From: PVC group bacterium
GTDB taxonomy: Bacteria > Verrucomicrobiota > Kiritimatiellia > CAIKKV01 > PXCX01
Direction: 5' to 3'
Assembly (NCBI GenBank): GCA_003567575.1
Contig: PWZG01000382.1
Coordinates: forward strand, 1 to 33,207
DNA length: 33,207 nucleotides
Shown: piece after piece, positions 1-6,921 of the stretch
Layout of the letters: the number at the start of each line of letters is the position of its first letter
How positions within the stretch are numbered: position 1 is the stretch's first letter
Position numbers and translations under genes: made by a program
Notes under the pieces: generated by a model
The model's database searches: none
What the model was told of the DNA's origin: nothing
What the model saw: the letters and a program-made list of their open reading frames with translations, nothing else

Positions 1-458
1 CCTTAGAGCAATGGCAGTCTAACGGTTGGTTGAAGCCACATACGGTCACACGGCGGGAAGTTGATAACCTGCTTGCCATAGTGCGCCGTGATTTGATTGA
101 TGCGCGCCAAAATGCCATTTCAGACGACTGGCGTTTTGGGATCGCCTACAATGCCGCGTTAAAGCTTTGCACGGTACTTCTGAACGCCGCCGGTTACCGT
201 CCTTCACAGAATTTGGCACATTATCGCACACTGCAAGCACTTCCCATCATTCTGGGCGCCGAACGTAAGGCTGATGCGGAATATCTGGACGCCTGTCGTA
301 CCAAGCGAAATGTTGTGGAGTATGATTATATCAATGGAGCGACGGCTGCCGATGCGGATGAACTGATCGCGTTTACAGAGTCGTTGGATCGAGATGTACG
401 TGAATGGCTTACAAGGCATAATCCTCATCTGATCGGAGTCAGCGAACGCAGTCGATGA
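1..458 (+). CDS. HEPN-domain protein, 5' end outside the window
   Basis: The reading frame is open to the left edge (codons from position 3) and stops at 456-458. A TTG at 30 could serve as a start, but the residues before it (LEQWQSNGWLKPH) match the usual N-terminus of this small alpha-helical family, so the gene most likely starts before base 1. About 152 residues are visible. The motifs WRFGIAYNAAL and a late RTKRNVVEYDY are typical of SAV_6107-like HEPN proteins. HEPN proteins of this type are often encoded beside a minimal nucleotidyltransferase and can act as RNase toxins, but the partner gene would lie outside the window. The canonical RxxxxxH RNase motif is not obvious here, only R-x-x-x-N followed by acidic and aromatic residues. 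The family call is fairly sure; a toxin role is inference. Confidence 0.7.
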   Translation, partial: LEQWQSNGWLKPHTVTRREVDNLLAIVRRDLIDARQNAISDDWRFGIAYNAALKLCTVLLNAAGYRPSQNLAHYRTLQALPIILGAERKADAEYLDACRTKRNVVEYDYINGATAADADELIAFTESLDRDVREWLTRHNPHLIGVSERSR

Positions 459-596
459 CTGGCTCCACGGGGTCAGTCTTAGCGTGCGCGTGGTACCGAA
501 GAATCCGGGAAACCGCCCCCAGCGGAAGCCGGAGGAGGGACGGGGCACGCCGGGATAAATATGACGGAATCGTTAATGGGAAACACGGGAGATACA

Positions 597-825
597 ATGG
601 AATCTCGGACAGTGTACACGAGACAGCAACGAATAGCGGAGCTGGCGGGATAAACGCCGCGCTTTCGCCTGGTGTCATTGAATCAGTATCTGGATGTGGA
701 GTGGTTGCAAGAAGCCTACCGGCTGACGCGCAAGAGTGATACGGCGGCTGGTGAGCAAGTGGCTTCATGCGGGAGTGATGGAAGAAGGGGCCATTTGGTA
801 CCCGGTCATTAGGGTGACATCTTAA
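597..825 (+). pseudogene. Remnant of group II intron-type reverse transcriptase/maturase
   Basis: The frame starting at ATG 597 reads MESRTVYTRQQRIAELAG, hits an in-frame TAA at 651-653, then continues as RFRLVSLNQYLDVEWLQEAY and RLTRKSDTAAG. These are typical N-terminal residues of group II intron-encoded reverse transcriptases, where the second part normally leads into a VDG motif. Near 748 the homology jumps to another frame reading VSKWLHAGVMEEG followed by AIWYPVI. This matches the segment just before the RT GTPQGG motif, roughly 150 residues further on in intact proteins. It ends at TAA 823-825. The copy therefore carries a nonsense codon, an internal deletion with frameshift, and loss of the whole C-terminus including the YADD site. 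Family assignment is from remembered motifs only. The 459-596 leader may be decayed intron RNA but I cannot fold it convincingly. Confidence 0.65.
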
Positions 826-918
826 CATGTAACAACCATCTTGACGTATTTAGTGCCTTAAACACACGAAACCGCCATAAAAAACAAGAAAACCGTTAGC
901 CGTTCACTCGCGTGGTCT

Positions 919-952
919 CCCTCTCCCTCTGGGAGAGGGCCGGGGTGAGGGT
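919..952. repeat. REP-like palindromic element
   Basis: CCCTCTCCC at 919-927 and GGGAGAGGG at 931-939 form a perfect 9-bp inverted repeat with a TCT loop. It is followed by CCGGGGTGAGGGT. This combination is a widespread extragenic palindrome type in many bacterial genomes. It is not followed by a T run, so it is not an obvious terminator. Confidence 0.6.
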
Positions 953-960
953 TGGCGAAG

Positions 961-1057
961 CCATTAGTGACTTATTCAAGCATGTTTGCGCAGAAAAACA
1001 AGAAGATTTATGCGGAACTGATGAATGGAATCGGGTGTCGGGTGTCGAGTGTCGGGT
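961..1057 (+). repeat. Dispersed composite repeat, copy A (leader plus 7-bp array)
   Basis: The leader (961-1028) includes CTTATTCAAGCATGTTTGCG, then AAAAACAAGAAG, then TGCGGAACTGATGAATGG. It aligns with copy D at 32771-32837 with one indel and scattered mismatches, and more partially with copies B and C. It runs straight into 7-bp units TCGGGTG, TCGGGTG, TCGAGTG, TCGGGTT (1031-1058). Confidence 0.7.
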
Positions 1058-1228
1058 TGTTTCCGGAAGATGATTTGGCACAATCATCGCCGTGGATCCA
1101 TGGGGCGCATGTCGCCTGCCTGTGCCGCCACGGCAGACAGGGCCCGACGTACGCCGGGAAAGTTCGACCTCGGGCCCGGACGTCGCCCTCCGGGCACCGG
1201 CGGGTACGCGAGGTCGTGCCATGGGATG

Positions 1229-1249
1229 CCGAGGTCGGGCCGACCTCGG
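1229..1249. repeat. Perfect 10-bp palindrome
   Basis: CCGAGGTCGG (1229-1238) and CCGACCTCGG (1240-1249) are exact reverse complements around a single G. It lies in GC-rich spacer. There is no T run on either side, and its function is unknown. Confidence 0.5.
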
Positions 1250-1508
1250 CCACAAAGAGCCGTGAACATGATCTACGCGAAGCGATGCCTTGCTAACTTC
1301 GATGTTGGACGTTCGCCTCGGCCGGGACGGTTTGCCTATCGTCTTGGGGTTGAAACACCAACACGCGAATGGCACCTTTTCCCTTGAAATCCGCTCCTTA
1401 TGGCAAAACTACAGGTCCCCAGAGTTTGCATCTTGCCGTGGATCGTGGTATCGTTCGCTTTTCCCAAGCGGGGTAACAGTTTTTAAAACGCAATCAAGGA
1501 GAGAAATC

Positions 1509-2870
1509 ATGAGTTCCAACGAAATCGTTTCTATCGGATCACGGCGCGAATTATTTATCGATGACGTGATGATCGCTTCGCTGACGGGCGGCGCGCGACG
1601 TATTGCGCATGCGCCGCAACCGCGCGGCATAGTGTTGGAACACGATCGCGTTTGGGAAGGGAATACCAGCGCGTATCACAGTTTTTTTCCGGACGGCGGC
1701 GGTGTGCGCGTGTATTATCGCGGTTCGCAAAGTAATCCCCGCCTCGGCGGCGGCGGCTCGCATCAGGTGGCCTGCATGGCCGAAAGCGATGACGGCATCC
1801 ATTTTCGTAAACCCGTACTCGGTGTCATTGAATTCCAGGGATCGACCGCCAATAATATCGTGCATGACGGCATCGCCAAACACAATTTCGCGCCGTTCAA
1901 GGATAGCCGGCCGGGTTGCCCGTCCGAACAACGCTACAAAGCCTTGGGCGGCAGCGGCAAGACCGGTTTGATCGCCTATTACTCGCCGGACGGCGTTTAC
2001 TGGAAACCGGCATCCGACAAACCTGTGATCACCGACGGCAAATTCGATTCGCAGAATTTGGCGTTTTGGGATAGTGTACGCGGCGAATATCGCGCCTATT
2101 ACCGCGACTTCAAAAAACATGATCCGGAACAGCAGGGCATACGCGACATCAAAACGGCGACATCGCAGGATTTCATTCAATGGACGGAAGGTCAATGGCT
2201 GGAATATCCCGGTGCGCCGGTGGAGCAGCTTTATACCAACCAAGTGACGCCATGTCCGGGCGCACCCCATTTGCTGATCGGGTTCCCGACCCGCTATCTG
2301 CCGGATCGCGGCCAGATCACCGAAGGGTTACTAATGTCGAGTCGTGACGGCGTGGTGTTCCAACGCTGGGGCGAAGCCCTGATCCGGCCGGGATTAAACC
2401 GTGAACGATGGGGTAATCGCTGCAATTATGTCTGGCATGGAATCATCGAGACCCCTTCCGATCTTCCCGGCGCACCCAACGAATGGTCGATTTACTCGAC
2501 CGAAAGCTATTACGAGGGCGCGGTCAACCATGTGCGGCGCTTTACGGTACGGATGGAAGGGTTCGTTTCAGTCAACGCAACCCTGTGCGGCGGCGAGATG
2601 ATTACCCGGCCATTGACGTTCACCGGAAACCGCTTGCTGCTGAACGTCTCAACCGCCGCCGCTGGCGCACTGCGGGCTGAAATCCAGACACCCGATGGCC
2701 AACCGATCAAGGGATTCGAGATGGCGAACTGCGAGGAAATATGGGGCGACACTCTCGAAAGGGAAGTTGTCTGGAAAGATCAACCCGATCTTGGCGCCCT
2801 TGCCGGACAGCCGGTGCGTCTGCGGTTTACGTTGAACGACGCAGATCTTTATAGTTTTTGTTTCGTATAA
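1509..2870 (+). CDS. Five-bladed beta-propeller protein related to GH32/GH43-type glycosidases
   Basis: The frame is open from 1290, but ATG 1509 is chosen because AAGGAG lies at 1496-1501 just upstream and family similarity begins right after it. The protein has 453 residues. Residues 13-21 (RELFIDDVM) and 49-56 (WEGNTSAY) are typical of a hypothetical family common in Planctomycetes and Lentisphaerota whose fold resembles GH32/GH43/GH68 propellers. Repeated short motifs such as SPDGVYW (about 160) and SRDGVVF (about 277) mark propeller blades. The C-terminal 110 residues or so look like a beta-sandwich (GGEMITRPLTF onwards). No signal peptide is seen, so it is probably cytoplasmic. A sugar-processing role is inferred from the fold and from neighbouring YhcH-like, NagB-like and PIG-L genes. 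The catalytic residues cannot be assigned by eye. Confidence 0.7.
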   Translation: MSSNEIVSIGSRRELFIDDVMIASLTGGARRIAHAPQPRGIVLEHDRVWEGNTSAYHSFFPDGGGVRVYYRGSQSNPRLGGGGSHQVACMAESDDGIHFRKPVLGVIEFQGSTANNIVHDGIAKHNFAPFKDSRPGCPSEQRYKALGGSGKTGLIAYYSPDGVYWKPASDKPVITDGKFDSQNLAFWDSVRGEYRAYYRDFKKHDPEQQGIRDIKTATSQDFIQWTEGQWLEYPGAPVEQLYTNQVTPCPGAPHLLIGFPTRYLPDRGQITEGLLMSSRDGVVFQRWGEALIRPGLNRERWGNRCNYVWHGIIETPSDLPGAPNEWSIYSTESYYEGAVNHVRRFTVRMEGFVSVNATLCGGEMITRPLTFTGNRLLLNVSTAAAGALRAEIQTPDGQPIKGFEMANCEEIWGDTLEREVVWKDQPDLGALAGQPVRLRFTLNDADLYSFCFV

Positions 2871-2880
2871 GTGTCATCCT

Positions 2881-3043
2881 ATGGAATAATGGAATATTGG
2901 AATAATGATAGAAGGCCAAAACCGCTATCTTGCAAGCGGAAAAGATGCAATGCAAAATTGGTCCAATGCCTGACGCTGAAACCGTAACCGTCAGAGTGCC
3001 ATAAGTTTCCATCATTCCAATGTTCCCATATTCCAACATTCCG
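2881..3043. repeat. Inverted pair of 8-bp repeat arrays
   Basis: The left arm (2883-2907) is made of 8-bp units GGAATAAT, GGAATATT, GGAATAAT. The right arm (3007-3042), read on the other strand, gives units of the same kind: GGAATGTT, GGAATATG, GGAACATT, GGAATGAT. The arms match at about 20 of 25 positions and enclose about 100 bases, so a long imperfect hairpin is possible. It fills almost the whole spacer before the yhcH-like gene and ends about 15 bases before its ribosome binding site. A related array lies at 6683-6722. Confidence 0.65.
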
Positions 3044-3060
3044 CTAGGGAGAAGTAGATT

Positions 3061-3516
3061 ATGATTGTAGACGATATCAGAAACGCGGTGCTTTATGGCG
3101 GAATCGCCGATCGGATGCGAAGTGCATTCGAATATCTGGTTGTGACGGATTTCGACGATATGGCGTTGGGCAGATACGCGATTGATGGCGACAACCTTTT
3201 CGCGTTGGTTCAGCAGTATGAAACCAAGGCACGAGACCAGGGCGTATGGGAAGCTCATCGCCGGTACATTGACGTGCAATATATCGCTACGGGTATAGAA
3301 ACAATCGGATATGCGCCTATCGATGGATTGAAGGTCACCCAACCTTATGCAGATGATAAGGATTGCGTGTTGCTTGCCGGAAACGGCGATTTCCTGACAG
3401 CCCGCGCCGGGACTTTTTTCGTGTTTTTCCCGGAAGACGCTCACATGCCGGGGTTAACCCATACCACGCCGGGCACGGTGCGTAAGGTGGTCGTCAAGGT
3501 CCTGATTGGGGCCTGA
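3061..3516 (+). CDS. YhcH/YjgK/YiaL family protein (NanQ-like sugar anomerase)
   Basis: A 151-residue cupin-like protein of the YhcH/YjgK/YiaL (DUF386) family, of full family length. Diagnostic residues are WEAHRRYIDVQY at 63-74, giving the conserved E, H, D and Q, and FFPEDAHMPG at 122-131, giving the second metal-ligand region. E. coli YhcH (NanQ) promotes interconversion of sialic-acid anomers, and YiaL and YjgK are linked to other sugar pathways. The start has a GGGAGAAG ribosome binding site. The larA-like gene follows after 17 bases, so the two are probably co-transcribed. The exact sugar is unknown; the nearby NagB-like and deacetylase genes favour an amino or sialic sugar. Confidence 0.85.
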   Translation: MIVDDIRNAVLYGGIADRMRSAFEYLVVTDFDDMALGRYAIDGDNLFALVQQYETKARDQGVWEAHRRYIDVQYIATGIETIGYAPIDGLKVTQPYADDKDCVLLAGNGDFLTARAGTFFVFFPEDAHMPGLTHTTPGTVRKVVVKVLIGA

Positions 3517-3533
3517 ACTGGAAAGCGGGCCGC

Positions 3534-4916
3534 ATGAATACCAGGATGCATTTCGCCAACGGTGACGTGCCTGCTGTTCTTCCCGACCAGACGGATGTTC
3601 TGCGGTTGCCCGCCCAGTCCGCCGCCGCCGCGCCGGGATGGCTTATCCGACAGGCCTTGGATAATCCCGCCGACTCGCCTGTATTGTCGGAAATCGTGCG
3701 CGCCAAGATGCTTTCGGTAAAATATCCCCGTGTCGTTATCGTGGTATCGGATAATACGCGACCCATTCCATACAAGGGTTCATCCGGAATTCTCGCGCCC
3801 TTGATCGAGACCCTCCTAACCGCCGGTATCCGGGCAAAACACATTACGCTGTTGGTTGCGACCGGCACCCATGCACCCATGGATGATAAGGCGTTGCGCC
3901 GCATGCTCGGCGATCAAGTTTTCAAAGCCGGTATATCGGTTCGCAACCATGATTGTACCGACTCATCCGGTCTTATCCATCTGGGCCGGAGTTCGAGAGG
4001 CAATATGGTTTACGTGAATCGTACGTATATGGAAGCGGATATAAAAATTCTGACCGGTTTGGTGGAAAGCCATTTCATGGCCGGCGCCTCCGGCGGCAGG
4101 AAAGCTATTTGCCCGGGAATTATCGGCGAACAAAGTACGTTTGTCTTTCACGGCGCGGCCATCTTGTCGCATCGCAATGCCCGCGACCTGGTCCTTGACG
4201 GTAATCCGGTCCATGAAGAAGCCTTGGAAATCGCCGGTATGGCGGGGGCGGATTTTAGCGTGAACGTCACTCTCAATCGCCGGCATGAAATGACCGGCGT
4301 CTTTGCGGGTGGTCTGGACACCGCGCATCGGCAGGCCGTGGAAACCTTGCGCAAACATGTGGAAATACCCATCCACCGGACGTATGATATGGTCGTGACC
4401 CACGGCGGCTATGTGGGGGTCAACCATTACCAGTGCGCCAAGGCCGCGGTGGCGGCCATCCCCGCCTTGCAGTCCGATTCCATTCTCTTTATGCCGGCCA
4501 GTACCACCGATGTGGAGCCCGTCGGAAGCGTACGTTACAAAAAAGTACTGGCCTTGCTTAAGGAAACGGGCGCCGCCGGGTTTTCGAGACAAATTCTCGA
4601 AGCGTCCTGGGATTTTGTTCCCGAACAATGGCAGGTCCAGATGTGGGCCAAGGTTTTTCAGATTATCCCGACATCGAATTTCTATTTTTTCAGTCCGTAT
4701 CTCACGCAAGACCATTGGGCTGATTTACCGGGGAACAATGCCGCCGATCTTGTGACAGCGTTGCCACCGGCCGCCAATCCGGAAACCCGGATCGGCGCCG
4801 TTACGCAAAATGGCGTGACCTGCTTGATCGATAGATTTCGAAGCGCGCATGGCCGCAACCCGAGTATCGCATTTCTCGCCGACGGTCCGTACGGCGTGCT
4901 GAAACGAACATTTTAA
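3534..4916 (+). CDS. LarA-family protein (nickel-pincer lactate racemase-like, DUF2088)
   Basis: 460 residues. The LarA active-site set can be traced: D73 in SDNTRPIP, H113 in ATGTHAP, H180 and K190 in ESHFMAGASGGRKAICPG, and H206 in VFHGAA. The spacings H180 to K190 (10) and H180 to H206 (26) equal those of Lactobacillus LarA H174, K184 and H200. K184 is the lysine that carries the pyridinium-thiocarboxylate nickel-pincer cofactor. The protein is thus probably a 2-hydroxyacid racemase or epimerase, perhaps acting on a sugar acid. No larB, larC or larE cofactor gene is in the window. It follows the YhcH-like gene by 17 bases. Its TAA (4914-4916) overlaps the stop of the opposing NagB-like gene. 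The ribosome binding site is weak; a second ATG lies four codons later. Confidence 0.85.
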   Translation: MNTRMHFANGDVPAVLPDQTDVLRLPAQSAAAAPGWLIRQALDNPADSPVLSEIVRAKMLSVKYPRVVIVVSDNTRPIPYKGSSGILAPLIETLLTAGIRAKHITLLVATGTHAPMDDKALRRMLGDQVFKAGISVRNHDCTDSSGLIHLGRSSRGNMVYVNRTYMEADIKILTGLVESHFMAGASGGRKAICPGIIGEQSTFVFHGAAILSHRNARDLVLDGNPVHEEALEIAGMAGADFSVNVTLNRRHEMTGVFAGGLDTAHRQAVETLRKHVEIPIHRTYDMVVTHGGYVGVNHYQCAKAAVAAIPALQSDSILFMPASTTDVEPVGSVRYKKVLALLKETGAAGFSRQILEASWDFVPEQWQVQMWAKVFQIIPTSNFYFFSPYLTQDHWADLPGNNAADLVTALPPAANPETRIGAVTQNGVTCLIDRFRSAHGRNPSIAFLADGPYGVLKRTF

Positions 4917-5842
4917 TGCATTTCGGTGTCAACCGTGCCGATTCCCGCCCGATAGAAGTGGAAATGCACGTTGGGATGATCGGCCAGCAGCGACATCGGA
5001 ACGGCCGAATCGGCAATGCGCTTGGAAATCATCAGGGTCGTCAAACGCATGCCGAACGGATTATCATGCATGCCGGCTTGCCAGATGGATACCTTTTCCG
5101 ATTTCCAGGTTTCGACCGGTCCCACCGTGGTGGCCTGGGTTGGTACCAGCGAGATGTTGCCGCCGCCCGAGGTGCGGGCGTTCTGCGCAATCGTCAACGG
5201 ATGCAAGTCCACGACGCGTGCCGACAGTTTGCGGTATTCCGCCGCCGGCATCGGTTCGTTTTTATATTTCCCTTTGCGTTTTGGCGGATCGTTGAAAGCC
5301 CAGTGTTTCACATCTCCCTGACCGCCCTGCATGACTACGCAACGCACATCGTCGAAACTGCGCGTGTAGGCGGACAGGTCACCGGAGGGAAAGTGTAACT
5401 GCGCTTTCGGGATACGCAGTTTGCGATCGATCTTGTTAAAACACAAATTGTCGTCGGCCTTAGAGAACGACAACGGATGATTGGTTGCGACCGGTTTGCC
5501 GTCCTCAACCCATTCGTCCATGCCCCAGAAATGGGCGTCTTTGAGATTCAATGCCAATGCATTGACGATGCGTGCAACCAGTGGAAGTTGTTCGGTGGGG
5601 CCGATCGGACCGCAGATGCCGGCGGGATTGTCGGGCGTGGATTGACGCCAGGCCGAAATGTATTCCAGCGCTTCCGCGGTGTAGAAATCTTCCAGGGTAT
5701 CGTAAAACGATACTTGAAATCCCGGGCGCGAGAGCTTGCGCAGATCGTTTGCCTTCAGTCGGGCGGCGTCCTGGATCAGGTCCGTTTCCAGCGTGGTGTA
5801 ATCCCACCATTGCGGGGCGACTTTGCTGATGGGTCTTGACAT
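4913..5842 (-). CDS. NagB-like sugar isomerase/deaminase family protein
   Basis: 309 residues with the glucosamine-6-phosphate isomerase/6-phosphogluconolactonase fold. CGPIGPTEQLPL (78-89) is the phosphate-binding loop corresponding to the GSTP region of NagB. FWGMDEWV (105-112) carries the D-E of the catalytic acid (NagB D72). GQGDVKHWAFNDP (174-186) corresponds to the GxDGHIAFNEP block. This block is unusual: the Asp and His are separated by two residues (D177, H180) instead of one, and the Glu is replaced by Asp. It may therefore act on a different amino sugar, or be an isomerase without deaminase activity. It lies 19 bases after the PIG-L gene with an AAGGAG ribosome binding site, consistent with an operon of deacetylation then deamination. 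Its stop overlaps the convergent larA-like stop by 3-4 bases. Confidence 0.8.
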   Translation of the reverse strand: MSRPISKVAPQWWDYTTLETDLIQDAARLKANDLRKLSRPGFQVSFYDTLEDFYTAEALEYISAWRQSTPDNPAGICGPIGPTEQLPLVARIVNALALNLKDAHFWGMDEWVEDGKPVATNHPLSFSKADDNLCFNKIDRKLRIPKAQLHFPSGDLSAYTRSFDDVRCVVMQGGQGDVKHWAFNDPPKRKGKYKNEPMPAAEYRKLSARVVDLHPLTIAQNARTSGGGNISLVPTQATTVGPVETWKSEKVSIWQAGMHDNPFGMRLTTLMISKRIADSAVPMSLLADHPNVHFHFYRAGIGTVDTEMH

Positions 5843-5861
5843 GGTATGGTACTCCTTCTTT

Positions 5862-6680
5862 TTACTGGTTTAACCATTCGGTATAAGCCGGATCGATACG
5901 ATAATTCTTGCCCAGGGCGTCGGCCAATGGATCGGCCGATTGCGGCCCGAATCCCAGGGCGCTGTGCCGGCGCCAGCCTTCGGCAGACGTGAAAACTTGC
6001 GATTGTTCGCCGACCATCCTGGCGAACCGCGCCATGTCATCAAGATAGGCATCCATTCCCTGCGTCTGGTCAAGCCATTCCTTCTGTGAACGGTGACAGG
6101 CCAGCATGGCGCGCTTTTTATCCATATACGGCGTAATATCGACATAGCCCTCCACCGGTACCCGTCGCCGCATGTTGTCCCGCAATCCGTGTGGCATGGC
6201 ATGATATATCGCCGTGTCGCCATCCCATATCGGTTGCGGGGGATCCGTGACATGATTGATGCTGGCACGGGAAAACGCGCCCGTGACGACAAGTCGCGCC
6301 GTGTTCTGGTGGTCTTCCATATAGTCTTCCAGCGAATGGGTCAGGATAATATCGGGCTTGATTTCTCGAATGACGGCACTGACCTTCAGCAACAGCGGGC
6401 GGTCGTAGAAAATATAGAAATCGTCGGTGATCGACGGATGCATCACGGCGCCGGCCAATGCGGCGGCATCGCATGCCTCTTGCCGGCGCGTACGGACGAT
6501 GCGTTCGCGATCAAGCGTGGCCGTACCACCGGAACCGGTTCCAATCGTCCACATATGAATCCGGGCGCCGGCATCCTGCAGCCGAAGCATGGTTCCGATC
6601 ATCGCGAACTCAATATCGTCGGGATGCGCACCGACGCCCAGCACCGTTAATGTGTCGCCAGCGTTGGACTGATTATTCAT
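5862..6680 (-). CDS. PIG-L family deacetylase (LmbE-like)
   Basis: 272 residues. GAHPDDIEF (17-25) is the zinc-binding signature of LmbE/PIG-L N-acetylglucosaminyl deacetylases. LTHSLEDYMEDHQNT (113-127) supplies the second histidine pair (H115, H124) with D119. The family removes acetyl groups from GlcNAc-containing substrates such as GlcNAc-PI, GlcNAc-malate in bacillithiol synthesis, or chitobiose. It has no signal peptide, so it acts in the cytoplasm. It is the first gene of a two-gene minus-strand operon with the NagB-like gene. No clear ribosome binding site precedes ATG 6680; the leader is instead an 8-bp repeat array (6683-6722). The substrate is unknown; an N-acetylated sugar feeding the NagB-like enzyme is the simplest idea. 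Confidence 0.85.
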   Translation of the reverse strand: MNNQSNAGDTLTVLGVGAHPDDIEFAMIGTMLRLQDAGARIHMWTIGTGSGGTATLDRERIVRTRRQEACDAAALAGAVMHPSITDDFYIFYDRPLLLKVSAVIREIKPDIILTHSLEDYMEDHQNTARLVVTGAFSRASINHVTDPPQPIWDGDTAIYHAMPHGLRDNMRRRVPVEGYVDITPYMDKKRAMLACHRSQKEWLDQTQGMDAYLDDMARFARMVGEQSQVFTSAEGWRRHSALGFGPQSADPLADALGKNYRIDPAYTEWLNQ

Positions 6681-6682
6681 AA

Positions 6683-6722
6683 TTTTCCATCATTCCAATG
6701 TTCCAATTTTCCATCATTCCGC
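6683..6722. repeat. 8-bp repeat array in the PIG-L leader
   Basis: Units TTTTCCAT, CATTCCAA, TGTTCCAA, TTTTCCAT, CATTCCGC run in tandem immediately upstream of the deacetylase start codon. They are of the same kind as the arrays at 2883-2907 and 3007-3042. The spacer from here to 6921 shows nothing else except a short GTGTCG-type motif near 6826-6845. Confidence 0.6.
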
Positions 6723-6921
6723 ATCCCTAAGGGATGCTGGTGGTTTTGTTAATACAACCACGTCATGTCTTGATATCAACCTGTATCACATACGGGCTTC
6801 AATCCGCTACCCAGAGGTCGCGGCACGCGACACCCGGCACCCGTAACTATTACCGTGTTGAAGACGAAGAATCAAGCATATTATTGAGCGGCGGACGCTC
6901 ATTTGGTAAATTACCGGCGAT

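Larger units (their letters stand above)
826..1508. other. Non-coding spacer with repeats, no gene seen
   Basis: Open frames here change strand and frame without family motifs and are built from repeats. The stretch holds a REP-like hairpin (919-939), copy A of the dispersed leader plus 7-bp array (961-1057), a GC-rich tract with a perfect palindrome at 1229-1249, and a 25-bp segment (1294-1317 plus flank) that recurs inverted at 32870-32894. The last 100 bases carry the leader of the downstream propeller gene. Confidence 0.6.

Noticed and set aside
896..1375. 159-codon minus-strand frame, and overlapping plus-strand frames of 114-120 codons
   Set aside because: They cross the REP-like hairpin, the leader repeat and the 7-bp array. 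The residues are repeat translations, with no family motif and no ribosome binding site.
1290..1508. 73-residue extension of the propeller protein
   Set aside because: It is the translation of repeat-containing spacer; ATG 1509 has a good ribosome binding site and family similarity starts there.
2883..3042. CRISPR-like array reading of the regular 8-bp repeats
   Set aside because: Units are far too short and have no spacers; no cas gene is present.
6886..6900. GAGCG/CGCTC hairpin as a terminator for ispG
   Set aside because: Only a 5-bp stem, and the downstream side on the minus strand has no real T run.
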